Virus record (IMG/VR): IMGVR_UViG_3300021437_000010
Location: 30,552-94,551 of that record
Origin: a virus
Length of the DNA stretch: 64,000 nt
Strand: one strand, 5' to 3'
Of the stretch, positions 29,944 to 38,704 are shown one piece after another (the first letter of the stretch is position 1; the number at the start of each line of letters is the position of its first letter). The notes below the pieces were generated by a model. It searched no databases. It worked only from the letters and a program-made list of their open reading frames with translations, and was not told the origin of the DNA. Made by a program: the position numbers and the translations under genes.

Positions 29944-30369
29944 ATGACAGATGCTATGGATGCAATCAAAATAGAGAGAAATAATACCGACAGATTACCA
30001 CCAATAGACGAACAACCAACAATAATAGAAATGACTGCTATTGCTAAATCGCCTCCGATGACTACCGAAAAAATGACTGCGCAGATACTTACACCTCTAC
30101 CAGAAAAGCAATCGCATATCAAGACAAGAGAGGTCTTATGCTTTGAAGTGCGCGACGCGCAAGCAAATACACTTGATTTGATAGAAGAAGTTATGGATAT
30201 TTGTGCAAGAGAATTACACAAATATCCATTTAAAATAGCATTATCGACATTACGTTATTTGGCAATGTATGGACATATAGAATCAATAAATAAACAATCT
30301 AGCATCAAATTGGTGTGTGCCGATAACACGGCAGATTACGATGTTATGGCAATGTGTGAGGCAGAATGA
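29944..30369 (+). CDS. hypothetical protein
   Basis: A 141-residue protein; ATG 29944 follows CAGGAGAATTGAGA, whereas the ATG 90 bases upstream has no SD. The first 65 residues are Pro/Thr-rich and probably disordered; the rest is helical with CFEVRDAQANTLDLIEEVMD. No family recognised. Confidence 0.5.
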   Translation: MTDAMDAIKIERNNTDRLPPIDEQPTIIEMTAIAKSPPMTTEKMTAQILTPLPEKQSHIKTREVLCFEVRDAQANTLDLIEEVMDICARELHKYPFKIALSTLRYLAMYGHIESINKQSSIKLVCADNTADYDVMAMCEAE

Positions 30370-30482
30370 CAAATATTGTATTTTATCTTGCGCTAATATT
30401 AATAGATGCATTGGCAATGATAGGCATGGCTCTCACTGCATACGCTGCAATATGGCTTCATTATCATGTCACAAAACAATAA
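30366..30482 (+). CDS. 38-aa membrane protein
   Basis: ATG 30366 overlaps the preceding stop (ATGA). MTNIVFYLALILIDALAMIG, then MALTAYAAIWLHYHV, is almost entirely one long membrane helix or a hairpin. No family recognised. Confidence 0.5.
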   Translation: MTNIVFYLALILIDALAMIGMALTAYAAIWLHYHVTKQ

Positions 30483-30602
30483 CGAGTATACGCGCTGTCT
30501 TCACATTGGTGTATAATCGTCTTGACAAATCATTTTGAATACGGCATGCTATGAATGTACCACGAATGAGGTGCAAGAAACAGAAGTGAAAATGGAAAAA
30601 CA

Positions 30603-30806
30603 ATGGAAATTGCACTAGAAGAGCTAGAAGCAACAACAAAAGAGGTTTTCTTGTCTCATGGTCAGCCTTATGCGTTGAAGTTCCAAGGGCTAGACGGGAA
30701 ATGTCCCGTGCTACCTTGTACCGGTATGTCAAAGAGGCTGAGCTGCCCACGTAATTATCAAATTTCTGCTCACAGAGTTCCAAAATTTACAAGGAGGCAC
30801 CAATGA
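30603..30806 (+). CDS. small hypothetical protein (uncertain)
   Basis: A 67-residue frame with a weak SD. Its stop overlaps the ATG of the next gene (ATGA), which favours it being real, but the composition of the second half is not strongly protein-like. Confidence 0.35.
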   Translation: MEIALEELEATTKEVFLSHGQPYALKFQGLDGKCPVLPCTGMSKRLSCPRNYQISAHRVPKFTRRHQ

Positions 30807-31096
30807 GTAGTGAGGTAAAAAAATCTTGGGGAGGTAAACGCCCTGGTGCTGGTAGGGTCCCAGGACTTACAGAAGCAGAAGAACTGCATAGAGCGAAAGT
30901 AATTCAGAAGTTCTCGTATATGTCTGAGCTTTCAGACAAACTCCCAATACAGTTGATGCCTGTAGAAGTCCCTTGCCAATCGTCTGGATGCTTTAATATG
31001 ACCGAAAAAGGCATATGGCAACTAGTACGAAAGGCTTGGAGTGTCAGGCCAATTTGCGACAAATGCATCAGAGGTTTGTCAGAAGAAGCAGAATAA
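30803..31096 (+). CDS. small zinc-motif protein
   Basis: A 97-residue protein, ATG 30803 behind AAGGAGG. KKSWGGKRPGAGRVPG at the N-terminus is the G-G-x-R-x-G-A-G-R motif common at the start of small phage DNA-binding proteins (terminase small subunits and regulators). CQSSGC ... CDKC in the second half may bind zinc. Confidence 0.55.
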   Translation: MSSEVKKSWGGKRPGAGRVPGLTEAEELHRAKVIQKFSYMSELSDKLPIQLMPVEVPCQSSGCFNMTEKGIWQLVRKAWSVRPICDKCIRGLSEEAE

Positions 31097-31236
31097 TGTA
31101 TTCGCTCCAAGCGTATTGCCTCGAAAACTACGCGCTTGGAGCTAACACAAGACAAACCATTGCTTGCCTAGGCTACCTAGATTTTAACAGTCTGGTCGCC
31201 TCTATGCAAGCTCTCGCAAAAGGAGACCAGAATTGA
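31096..31236 (+). CDS. small hypothetical protein
   Basis: A 46-residue protein whose ATG overlaps the previous stop (TAATG) and whose stop overlaps the TTG of the next gene. The coupling on both sides is its main support. Confidence 0.45.
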   Translation: MYSLQAYCLENYALGANTRQTIACLGYLDFNSLVASMQALAKGDQN

Positions 31237-31982
31237 AAGAGTTACAAATAGTCGAGTACAAAGGTACACGTATCCTGACAACAGCACAATCAGCTGAGTT
31301 CCTTGGGACCGATGTCCAACTTATTGTTAATAACTTTAACCGCAACAAAGGCCACTATACACTAGGAGAAGATTACTTTGCACTAGAGGGAAAAGAGAAA
31401 ACAGAGTTCTTAAAGAACCTACCCCAAAATGATTTAGGTTCAAAGCACGCTAAAATTCTTTACCTCTGGACAGAGTTCGGCGTCATGCTGCATGTCAAAT
31501 CCATAAACACTGATGAAGCATGGAGAGCATACAAAATAATGCTGCGTGACTACTTTAGATTGGTGGCAAAGGAAAAGCAGTCTCAGCAAGAGCAGATCTT
31601 CACGAAGGATGTACAGTCACGCTGCATAGCTAATGAGAAACTCTTGAAGGTTGGTTTCTGGTGTGTAGTGACAGAGATGTGGAGAGAGGCTTGGACACTT
31701 GAAGCATTTCAAAAAGAGCTAAAGCCTAGTAGCTTACCGGACGGATCGTGTGGCACAAAGTGGAGAAACCACCTTAAGGATATTAATCATCCACTCCTAT
31801 GCAAGAGCTATCAGGCCTTCTTGCACATTCCAAACAATAAAAACCTGTTTAAGGTGTGGGTATACCCTGATGCCTTACTCTTTGAGTTTCGTAAGTGGTT
31901 GCGAGTTGAGTATGCAGAATACTACAAGAAGGACTACTCACCGTCACGATTGAAAGGCACTGACAACAAACAGATCAGCTAG
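31233..31982 (+). CDS. ORF6N-domain antirepressor-like protein
   Basis: A 249-residue protein starting at TTG 31233 behind AAAGGAGACCAG. EYKGTRILTTAQSAEFLGTD followed by NFNRNKGHYTLGEDYFALEG is the ORF6N domain, a DNA-binding relative of KilA-N found in phage antirepressors. The C-terminal 130 residues (AWTLEAFQKELKPSSL, WRNHLKDINHPLLC) form a separate domain. It is the last gene of the rightward early region. Confidence 0.8.
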   Translation: MKELQIVEYKGTRILTTAQSAEFLGTDVQLIVNNFNRNKGHYTLGEDYFALEGKEKTEFLKNLPQNDLGSKHAKILYLWTEFGVMLHVKSINTDEAWRAYKIMLRDYFRLVAKEKQSQQEQIFTKDVQSRCIANEKLLKVGFWCVVTEMWREAWTLEAFQKELKPSSLPDGSCGTKWRNHLKDINHPLLCKSYQAFLHIPNNKNLFKVWVYPDALLFEFRKWLRVEYAEYYKKDYSPSRLKGTDNKQIS

Positions 31983-31998
31983 CGGCTAACTCATTCTT

Positions 31999-32029
31999 CC
32001 CCTTGCACATCTTGCAGGGGGATTTTTAT
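31999..32029 (+). terminator. rho-independent terminator of the early operon
   Basis: CCCC-TTGCA (31999-32007) pairs with TGCA-GGGG (32013-32020), followed by ATTTTTATTT. It lies between the convergent early and late operons. Confidence 0.85.
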
Positions 32030-32319
32030 TTGACAATTACAGCAAATACTAGCTTTAGCGCATAAATCAAAAATATGGCGGACATGATCACTGTGCATAC
32101 AATAACATAATTGCGGTTTGATAATATTGTTTCAGATATCTGATGTGGCGAAGGCAGCTTCTTTGCTTTGTCCCACGATTGAGGGTAGTGCGTCACTTTA
32201 TGAATAGCAGGAGGCACAGTAGGAAGAGGAGATGTGTTTGACTTGTGAAAGTCTTTATTTATCTGGCGGGAGATAGTCGCAGGATCGTAAAGATCCTCTT
32301 GAGGCTTAAATTGGTTCAT
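32026..32319 (-). CDS. protein with C-terminal membrane anchor
   Basis: A 97-residue protein from ATG 32319, which has GGAG upstream; the longer frame begins without an SD. The first 65 residues are polar and Pro-rich; the end is one membrane helix (IVCTVIMSAIFLIYALKLVF). It is the last gene of the late operon and could be a lysis accessory protein. Confidence 0.5.
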   Translation of the reverse strand: MNQFKPQEDLYDPATISRQINKDFHKSNTSPLPTVPPAIHKVTHYPQSWDKAKKLPSPHQISETILSNRNYVIVCTVIMSAIFLIYALKLVFAVIVK

Positions 32320-32522
32320 GGCTTTTTCTCCATAGAGAGAGATTGACGGTTGATTGATCATAATGCGCACTTTTCTCAGCATTGTTTGGTCGAGTAATTT
32401 CTGGTTGCGTTTTCTTGCACGCATAGTATTTTGCTCAGTCGATATACGCCTCCATTGTAGCATACAAGCCAGTTCAGGACAAGAGAGCACGCCACGATAA
32501 ACGACCCTCTTGCTTGCTTCTG

Positions 32523-33287
32523 CTAAGCACCAACTGATTTTATTGTCCAGAAGTCTGATGACAATCCCCTGTTAAGGAGATATTGGTAGTCTAGGTAGAA
32601 ATACCCTTGATCACCCCAGTTGCCCCAACTATTGCGACATGTAAATCTGCTAGTGCTGTCATCATATCCCACTGCAAGTACCGCATGTCCTCCTAATACA
32701 CTCTCACCTCGTGTTGGCATAGGCACTATTCCCGTGCTTGCCACTTCTGCACTTTCAAAGCTTTGGTAGACAGTGAAGCCCAGGACAAACGGATAACCAC
32801 TCGCCAAGCATCCTTTCATCTGGCCAAGATTTTGAGCAATACGCTGGTAGGAGAGTGCTCTATCCCGTAGCGCGTCTTGATAACACTGGGCAGGCGGAGT
32901 GACCGTGAATTGTGAGATATCATATGGCCATTCATTCTCTGGACAAACACCTTGAGAGTTTACGCTTTTTATACCATCACGTATTTGAGCGCCGCTATCA
33001 CTGTCTATTGTTCCTTCCATATCTCTCTCATTGTAGTAAATGTACAGCCTCGATGGCATGAAGCATAGTGTATTCTGCTTCATCTGGTCGAACTCAATAG
33101 CCGCCGCAATGGCATTTGCTGTACAGGAGCCCAACTGTCCTTGATCATAGACGAGCGGACACTGCGGTCTCAAGTCAACGCGGGGCGGCAGCGCTTGTAG
33201 ATGTTCGATTGGGGCAGAATAGATATGGTCGCGATGATCGGCAAGGTCCCTGATATATCCGTAGAAGTGTTTGTTCTTGACTTTCAT
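32523..33287 (-). CDS. papain-like (C1) cysteine protease
   Basis: A 254-residue protein. LVYDQGQLGSCTANAIAAAI near residue 45 holds the oxyanion Gln and the catalytic Cys; GGHAVLAVGYDD near residue 200 the catalytic His; CRNSWGNWGDQGYFYLDYQY the Asn. All four key residues are present, so it should be active. There is no signal peptide, suggesting it is released by holin/lysis or carried on the virion. A C1 peptidase in a phage late region is unusual; it may cut host surface or intracellular proteins. Confidence 0.85.
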   Translation of the reverse strand: MKVKNKHFYGYIRDLADHRDHIYSAPIEHLQALPPRVDLRPQCPLVYDQGQLGSCTANAIAAAIEFDQMKQNTLCFMPSRLYIYYNERDMEGTIDSDSGAQIRDGIKSVNSQGVCPENEWPYDISQFTVTPPAQCYQDALRDRALSYQRIAQNLGQMKGCLASGYPFVLGFTVYQSFESAEVASTGIVPMPTRGESVLGGHAVLAVGYDDSTSRFTCRNSWGNWGDQGYFYLDYQYLLNRGLSSDFWTIKSVGA

Positions 33288-33296
33288 GCTGCCTCC

Positions 33297-33773
33297 TTAG
33301 TGAATGACTATAGACTTCCAATTCGTTGCAATCTCAGTTTGTGCTTCTTTTAGTGGCATCTTACCACTGCACACCTGAGCATGCAGAAAATTCTCAATTT
33401 GATCTTTTATATGTGCATTGTATGGTCCCGCGTATAGTTCAGGCCATAGGTTCTTTATATCATTTGATCCTCCAATTTCTAAGCTTATCAGGTGATCAAC
33501 TTCATATTGTCCTGGTGTATGTGTTGTGATATTATACTCCGCATACACCTGATCTTTCTCAGATTGTGGCACATTGCGCACTGACTGGGTATATCCAGGT
33601 GTGCAGATCTGAGCAGTTGTTACATTCGGGAAGATAGATCCTGGCGTGCACCGAAGGTCTGGTAGCCCGTTTTGAGCCGAGCAATGTGACTGAACCAATT
33701 GCACATTTTGTTGTTGTTCAACTCCACAGCTAGAGATGATGAGGAAGAGAGCTAACAGAATAAAATACTTCAT
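33297..33773 (-). CDS. secreted lipoprotein HNH-like nuclease
   Basis: A 158-residue protein from ATG 33773. KYFILLALFLIISSCG is a lipoprotein signal with a lipobox Cys at about residue 16. YEVDHLISLEIGGSNDIKNL, then WPE, is the D-H-L-I-x-L-E-x-G-G-S...N-L-W-P-E motif of an extracellular HNH-type nuclease family. It may sit on the host membrane of a lysogen or be released at lysis, perhaps attacking incoming or extracellular DNA. It is placed in the lysis module between the membrane protein genes and the C1 protease. Confidence 0.75.
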   Translation of the reverse strand: MKYFILLALFLIISSCGVEQQQNVQLVQSHCSAQNGLPDLRCTPGSIFPNVTTAQICTPGYTQSVRNVPQSEKDQVYAEYNITTHTPGQYEVDHLISLEIGGSNDIKNLWPELYAGPYNAHIKDQIENFLHAQVCSGKMPLKEAQTEIATNWKSIVIH

Positions 33774-33790
33774 AATAGGCGTTTCCCCTC

Positions 33791-34054
33791 TCACTTAGGT
33801 AGGAAATGTAGCACAAGATAACCGATAACAGCCGTTGCTGTAACTGCTAACACCCACTGAACTATATCATTCCTCATTTTTAGACGTTCAAGGATCTTAC
33901 CAACGATGATTTCATTTTTTCGTATATCTCTGATATCATCATCGTGTACTTCAGATCTTTTCATCATTTGTTTGAGCTGCTCGTCTGTTCTGATTTGCAG
34001 CTCTACTATCTTCTCTAGGAGATGATCGTGTTGGTCAATTCTTGGGTCGGGCAT
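33791..34054 (-). CDS. XhlA-like membrane-bound lysis protein
   Basis: An 87-residue protein from ATG 34054 (overlapping the stop of the gene before, TGATG). Residues about 5-60 are a charged coiled coil and residues about 65-85 (VQWVLAVTATAVIGYLVLHF) a membrane helix, the plan of XhlA/hemolysin-type holin partners. Confidence 0.65.
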   Translation of the reverse strand: MPDPRIDQHDHLLEKIVELQIRTDEQLKQMMKRSEVHDDDIRDIRKNEIIVGKILERLKMRNDIVQWVLAVTATAVIGYLVLHFLPK

Positions 34055-34230
34055 CACTGCACTGCCGACAATTTTACAATCTGCGCTGCAAGCGTGTTGA
34101 TCTGTAGTAAGTTTTTTGCTGCGGGCAATTGCTGCAATGTCGTGATCTCGTCCTGTAATGCAATAATTTCTTGTTTTAATTGCTCGTTTTCAGTTTGTAA
34201 TTGTGTGATTAGATCTTTGTCAATGTTCAT
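34054..34230 (-). CDS. 58-aa coiled-coil protein
   Basis: ATG 34230 follows AGGAGGTTTTTAAC. MNIDKDLITQLQTENEQLKQ, then EIIALQDEITTLQQL, is a near-perfect heptad coiled coil. The stop overlaps the XhlA-like start (TGATG). It probably partners the XhlA-like protein or the holin. Confidence 0.6.
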   Translation of the reverse strand: MNIDKDLITQLQTENEQLKQEIIALQDEITTLQQLPAAKNLLQINTLAAQIVKLSAVQ

Positions 34231-34248
34231 GTTAAAAACCTCCTAAAC

Positions 34249-34277
34249 TTGCTTGTAGAGCCATTTTGTGGTATACT
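34249..34277 (+). promoter_or_regulatory. homing-endonuclease promoter A
   Basis: TTGCTT at 34249-34254, 17 bases, TATACT at 34272-34277 preceded by TGG. The region TTGTGGTATACTGA and the downstream GAGGTCAAATTGACATG are nearly identical to 39021-39052, in front of the GIY-YIG gene. Confidence 0.8.
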
Positions 34278-34357
34278 GATGAGGTCAAATTGACATGGTT
34301 TTGCCCCCGCGTAATTACAATTACCGGAGGCGTGATAACAAGGAGTTCACCCAAGTT

Positions 34358-35392
34358 ATGCCTAACAGTATACCAGAAAAGCCTACTCAGTGCGCATTCG
34401 ATTTTGAAGCGCTTACCGTTCAATCTTCTGAACAGGAAGTTTATAAATTTACTGAGCTTCATCCTCCCTCTATGAAGCAGTGTACTAGATGTAAGAAGCA
34501 CAAACCTGCGACGACTGAGTTTTTTAACCGCAAGAGAAAGACATCCCTTAATTCTTGGTGTAAACAGTGTATGACTGAATACATGAGAGAGAAGCGCGGG
34601 ACCCCTGAACCTCCTCCTGATGGATACAAACAGTGCAGTGTGTGCAAGCAAGTTAAACCCGCTACACGTGAGTTCTTTGAACGTAGCAGGACATTTCAAC
34701 GTCAGAGAGAGTCGAAATGCCGTCAATGTCAAGAACGAATTGCAATTGACAACCGTGAAGATTCGCAGCAATCTTTGAGACAATGTAGTGCATGTGAAAA
34801 GTGGAAACCAGCCACCATTGAGTTTTTTCACCAACGCAATGCCAGGAAATCGGGGCTGTCTTCTTGGTGTATAGACTGTCATCTTGGATACAACCAAGCG
34901 CATATAGAGAAACGCACGCAATACAATTTTGATTATCGTCAAACGCACAAAGAAGAGGCGCGTTTGAGCCTTAAGCGATGGAAGGAAAACAACAAGGAAT
35001 ACATCAGAACACGCAGTAGGAGATATTATATAGAAAACAAGGAACGGATGAATGAACATGGAAAGCAACACTATCGGTCTCATAGAGAACAAAGGAAAGC
35101 ACTCAATCGCAACCGACGCGCTCGCAAGAAAGCAATTCCTGGCACACTGACTGCTTCGCAGGTACAGCATAAGCTGCGATTGCAGCATTTCCGATGTTAC
35201 TATTGTTCTGCTAAGTTTGAGAGAAAAAATGGTAAGTACATCTACCATCTTGACCATATTGTTCCTCTTTCCCGCCCAGAAGCAGGGCCACGTCACGATA
35301 TGTCTTCTACTGCTATTGCTTGTCCTTGTTGTAACTTGAGTAAAGGGACAAAGCTGCCTCACGAGTGGCCTAATGGAGGTAGGCTTCTTTAA
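34358..35392 (+). CDS. HNH homing endonuclease with three zinc fingers
   Basis: About 344 residues from ATG 34358 (AAGGAG upstream, similar in position to the GIY-YIG start); an ATG at 34295 would add 21 residues but lies in the conserved leader. Three tandem modules of the form C-x2-C-K-x-x-K-P-A-T-x-E-F-F...C-x2-C (about residues 43, 83 and 127) are followed by a basic helix and a C-terminal HNH core (CYYCSAKF, HLDHIVPLSR, CPCCNLSKG). It is inserted on the opposite strand between lysis genes, and its stop overlaps the amidase stop by 3-4 bases. It looks like a free-standing homing nuclease. Confidence 0.85.
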   Translation: MPNSIPEKPTQCAFDFEALTVQSSEQEVYKFTELHPPSMKQCTRCKKHKPATTEFFNRKRKTSLNSWCKQCMTEYMREKRGTPEPPPDGYKQCSVCKQVKPATREFFERSRTFQRQRESKCRQCQERIAIDNREDSQQSLRQCSACEKWKPATIEFFHQRNARKSGLSSWCIDCHLGYNQAHIEKRTQYNFDYRQTHKEEARLSLKRWKENNKEYIRTRSRRYYIENKERMNEHGKQHYRSHREQRKALNRNRRARKKAIPGTLTASQVQHKLRLQHFRCYYCSAKFERKNGKYIYHLDHIVPLSRPEAGPRHDMSSTAIACPCCNLSKGTKLPHEWPNGGRLL

Positions 35393-36354
35393 GAGCTAGC
35401 GAGTTGTTTGATCTGCGCTAACTTAGTCTGTTCAGCTTGAAGTTCTTGAGCTAGCGTAGATTGTTGTAAAGACGCAATTTTCCCTTGCAGTATAGTGATC
35501 TGGGGGTCTTGTCCAACTCCTGAATCGATATGTGCCATATATACGGGACCCGTAGATCCAGGTGGGTTATCTATCAATCTGCTTGGATCATAAATAAGTA
35601 CCCCTCTTTCAAATCTTTGATATACTGTGCCTATCTTGCCTGCAATACCATTTTCTACCCCTGTAGGAAGACCGAGATGAGTAAGACCACATAAGGCATC
35701 TCCACCAAACTTGCGGTAAAAGTCTAGTATCGCATGCCCAATAACAAAGCCGTTTTTACATGTCCACATTGTATTATCGGTGCCTGAAAAGTGGCTGGCT
35801 ACTGTTGGATTAGTTAAATCTATTGTCATAGGTTGGTCTCCTCCATTTAAGTAAGTCCAGAGAGCATTCCAGTCCAGAGCCCCTGGACATCTAGCGCGAT
35901 TTATTGGGTCGATGGATGCATGGGGAGCTATACCAGTATTGTTATCAGCTTCATGCATACCTATGCCGTTCCGTTGGCAGATGTCTTTTATGAGTGCAAA
36001 ACTTGATTTTTGCTGTTCTGGAGTAAGAGCATTTGAATTATCGGTTGATAATTTTACGTGCTCTATACTGATAGTATAGTAATTCGGGTTTCCAGTCCAA
36101 TTAGGATTGTTTACGACACCGTTAGCATAGCTTCCATCCTTCTCACTAATGGTTTGTACTACAGTTCCATCTTGACCTACAATGTAATGTGAGCTTACAG
36201 GCTCACTCCCACCTTCAGTGCTTTTGAAATAATCTGCAATGCCTTGGGCACTAGACCCGCCAGCAGTACCGTGAACTATTATAAAGCTTTTCTTGCCTGT
36301 GTCGGGGAAGAAGTTATTATTAGGGGACCATATGGCACTAGGATAATCAGGCAT
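35389..36354 (-). CDS. N-acetylmuramoyl-L-alanine amidase (endolysin)
   Basis: A 321-residue protein. The N-terminal 170 residues are an Amidase_2 domain: IIVHGTAGG (first zinc His), ISIEHVKLS, HASIDPINRARCPG (second His and Cys ligand). It cleaves the bond between muramic acid and the peptide of the host wall. The C-terminal part (about 180-275) has a repeat-like wall-binding region and the last 30 residues are a coiled coil (LQGKIASLQQSTLAQELQAE). It overlaps the holin gene by 8 bases. Confidence 0.9.
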   Translation of the reverse strand: MPDYPSAIWSPNNNFFPDTGKKSFIIVHGTAGGSSAQGIADYFKSTEGGSEPVSSHYIVGQDGTVVQTISEKDGSYANGVVNNPNWTGNPNYYTISIEHVKLSTDNSNALTPEQQKSSFALIKDICQRNGIGMHEADNNTGIAPHASIDPINRARCPGALDWNALWTYLNGGDQPMTIDLTNPTVASHFSGTDNTMWTCKNGFVIGHAILDFYRKFGGDALCGLTHLGLPTGVENGIAGKIGTVYQRFERGVLIYDPSRLIDNPPGSTGPVYMAHIDSGVGQDPQITILQGKIASLQQSTLAQELQAEQTKLAQIKQLASS

Positions 36355-36559
36355 TAGTTTGCTCCTTCTGCACAGTTACGCGCTCAATAGGTGGCATCAC
36401 TGCATTTTGCACTATCTCTCCAGGTGATTTGAACCACCATCCTATCACTATTGCCGCTATAGCAATAACTGTCTCTTTTGAGCTTGGAGATATCCAAACA
36501 AGAAAGCTGCAAAAGACAATCACCATCGCGCTTACAGCAGCATACGGCCAAAGGTTCAT
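36347..36559 (-). CDS. holin-like membrane protein
   Basis: A 70-residue protein from ATG 36559 behind AGGAGG. Two membrane helices (NLWPYAAVSAMVIVFCSFLV and ETVIAIAAIVIGWWF) are joined by a short loop, with a charged C-terminus. Size, topology and the neighbouring amidase fit a holin that makes the hole through which the endolysin acts. Confidence 0.7.
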   Translation of the reverse strand: MNLWPYAAVSAMVIVFCSFLVWISPSSKETVIAIAAIVIGWWFKSPGEIVQNAVMPPIERVTVQKEQTNA

Positions 36560-36570
36560 ATTTCCTCCTT

Positions 36571-36900
36571 TTATGGTATGCATTCCCATATTCCAAATTT
36601 CAAAGTTCGTTGCGATGTTGTGCCTTTCTTGGCAACAACTCTTGTGTCATTCATTCCAGTCAATGCAGCATCAGCAGATGACAACGTGTACGTTATTTGC
36701 GCTGGATTTCCGCCACTGGCTGCTACTAGATTGCTAAATGTACCTGTGCCGTTTGTTGCTTGTTTATTCGAAATATTGATCATCACAAGTGTAAAGTCAG
36801 TTGTTGCTAGTCCTGTGATGTCAAAATTACCGCTATCAGGCACTAAGCTAAATGTCCATGGTGGCTTGCCATCTCCTTGGTTCCATGGTGAGATGCCCAT
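36571..36900 (-). CDS. BppU-like baseplate/tail domain protein
   Basis: A 109-residue protein. NQGDGKPPWTFSLVPDSGNF, then DITGLATTDFTLVMINISN, resembles the N-terminal domain of phage baseplate upper proteins (BppU/DUF2479), which describe a polymer of beta strands. It lies between the tail fibre and holin genes. Confidence 0.55.
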   Translation of the reverse strand: MGISPWNQGDGKPPWTFSLVPDSGNFDITGLATTDFTLVMINISNKQATNGTGTFSNLVAASGGNPAQITYTLSSADAALTGMNDTRVVAKKGTTSQRTLKFGIWECIP

Positions 36901-36901
36901 A

Positions 36902-38635
36902 TTATGCTCCTTTCAGTATAGCTATGCCGTCATGTGTATTGCCTGTTAAAATACCGTCGCGCGTATTGCCCAATGCTGATCCATCACGACCATAGCCAAC
37001 TGCCAAAATAATTATTGTTGGCAATACCGCCAATTGTGATAGCGATCCACTATCATTGCTGATATTCGACTCAACACCTGAATACGTGTCTAAAAATACT
37101 GCGATATCTACAGCGTTTAATGCTTCGATTGGAATATATATACTCGATATGATGAGTATGTCTGAGCCTGTGCTGACATCAACTCTCCAACTCTGCATGC
37201 CACCAAAATCAATACCCACCGAGCTGTCCGTGCCGTTCATATTGTTGGTTGTAATCCCTGCCGATTGCTGTGTAAGGCCACCGCTGCTTGCATCATCGAT
37301 AGTATTACTCTCTATGAGGATAGTATTATCGATAGCTAGTAGGCTGTCTGCACCCGACAAAGCCTCTACACCGTTCTGCTGCACGCCATTAATATCAGAG
37401 CCCGTACTAGCATCAACAGTCCATTGCTGAATACTGCCCAGGTCACTAACAGAATTGTTCTCAATTAGTACGGCCGTATCTATAAATATTGAGTCATCAA
37501 TGCCAGTATTGTTTTCTGTGAGTACTGTATTTACAGTATAAAGAGTATTATCTGAAATAGTATTGTTATCAATGAGGATTGTACTGGCCGTGGCTAATAA
37601 GTTGTCTGTTCCTGTAAGCGTATCGATCCCACCTTGCTGCATGCCGCCGACATCATTAGTTGTATTACTCTCTACAAAGACGGTGTTGTTTATAACAAGC
37701 AAAATATCAGATACGGTGTTATTGTCCGTAAATACGGTATTGTAAATATAGAGTGTAGAGTCGGAAATAGTATTATTTTCAACAAGATTTGTGTTCTCAA
37801 TTGCCAAGAGGCTATCAGCTCCAATATTGTTCTCGATCAAGACAGCATTATCAGTAAATAGGAGGCTATCTACTCCTGTAAGTGCCTCTATTCCCCATTG
37901 CTGTGTTCCTGATACATCACTTCCCGTAAGCGCTTCTATCCCTGATTGTTGAATACCGCCCACATCTGACCCAGTAAGTGCATCGACTCCCCAACTCTGC
38001 ATGCCACCAAGATCACTGCCTGTGTTGCTATCCGTGCCTGACATGGTGTTTGTGGTAACACCGCTGCCGTTATCGGTGACAGTCAGATGGTCGTAATATC
38101 CTGTTCCGCCTCCTGGTTGGAAGTATGCTCCATAGCGACCGGCGGCGGAGAAAGTTGAATCAGTCACGCTCAACTGCGGTGTGCCTGGTTCGCTATTTCC
38201 ATCAAGCCACACAGTTGCACTAAGTGAGGTATTGGATAACACCATGCGTATCCAACAATATTGGTTTGCGCCGTATGAGAAACTTGTGTTGGCAAGATTT
38301 GTGTGCGCATTTGATACAATCTTATCAAGATTGAACGTCTGACTATGTAAATAGGCCAGATAACCGTTAACTCCAGATGAGTAACGGCCAAACACTCCGA
38401 TATTTGTACCATTGGAGTCAGTGGCACAACGTATAAGAATATTGACGGGTGCAGACGTACCGGAGCTTATTTGAGCATAGAGATCATTTCCTACTACAGC
38501 GGTTCCTTCGTTAGAGGCAATATTCGTTGTGCTGACCACGCCAGACGTATCCATGGTATAAGTCGATCCATCACTGGCAGTACCCCAACCGCTTTGGTTT
38601 GTACGAATAAATGTATCAGTTGCAAGTGTTGTCAT
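36902..38635 (-). CDS. tail fibre with LamG-like head and repeat stalk
   Basis: About 577 residues from ATG 38635 (AAAGGAGG upstream). Residues 1-180 form a concanavalin/LamG-like carbohydrate-binding domain (DTFIRTNQSGWGTASDG, DHLTVTDNGSG). Residues about 185-540 are repeats of two units, GSDVGGIQQSGIEALTG-like and N-N-T-I-S-D-x-x-L-x-x-x-N-T-V-L-like, presumably stacking as a beta-solenoid stalk. The C-terminus is a short GN-T-R/H-DGI repeat. It is probably a receptor-binding fibre. Confidence 0.7.
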   Translation of the reverse strand: MTTLATDTFIRTNQSGWGTASDGSTYTMDTSGVVSTTNIASNEGTAVVGNDLYAQISSGTSAPVNILIRCATDSNGTNIGVFGRYSSGVNGYLAYLHSQTFNLDKIVSNAHTNLANTSFSYGANQYCWIRMVLSNTSLSATVWLDGNSEPGTPQLSVTDSTFSAAGRYGAYFQPGGGTGYYDHLTVTDNGSGVTTNTMSGTDSNTGSDLGGMQSWGVDALTGSDVGGIQQSGIEALTGSDVSGTQQWGIEALTGVDSLLFTDNAVLIENNIGADSLLAIENTNLVENNTISDSTLYIYNTVFTDNNTVSDILLVINNTVFVESNTTNDVGGMQQGGIDTLTGTDNLLATASTILIDNNTISDNTLYTVNTVLTENNTGIDDSIFIDTAVLIENNSVSDLGSIQQWTVDASTGSDINGVQQNGVEALSGADSLLAIDNTILIESNTIDDASSGGLTQQSAGITTNNMNGTDSSVGIDFGGMQSWRVDVSTGSDILIISSIYIPIEALNAVDIAVFLDTYSGVESNISNDSGSLSQLAVLPTIIILAVGYGRDGSALGNTRDGILTGNTHDGIAILKGA

Positions 38636-38704
38636 ATTGCCTCCTTTCTTCTCATATTTGCTATAAATGAGTGCACAGGAACGCCATGCACTCATTGCTC
38701 TTTT

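Noticed and set aside
34232-35362. 376-codon minus-strand frame
   Set aside because: Antisense of the HNH endonuclease with clear zinc fingers; the frame has no SD and an implausible composition.
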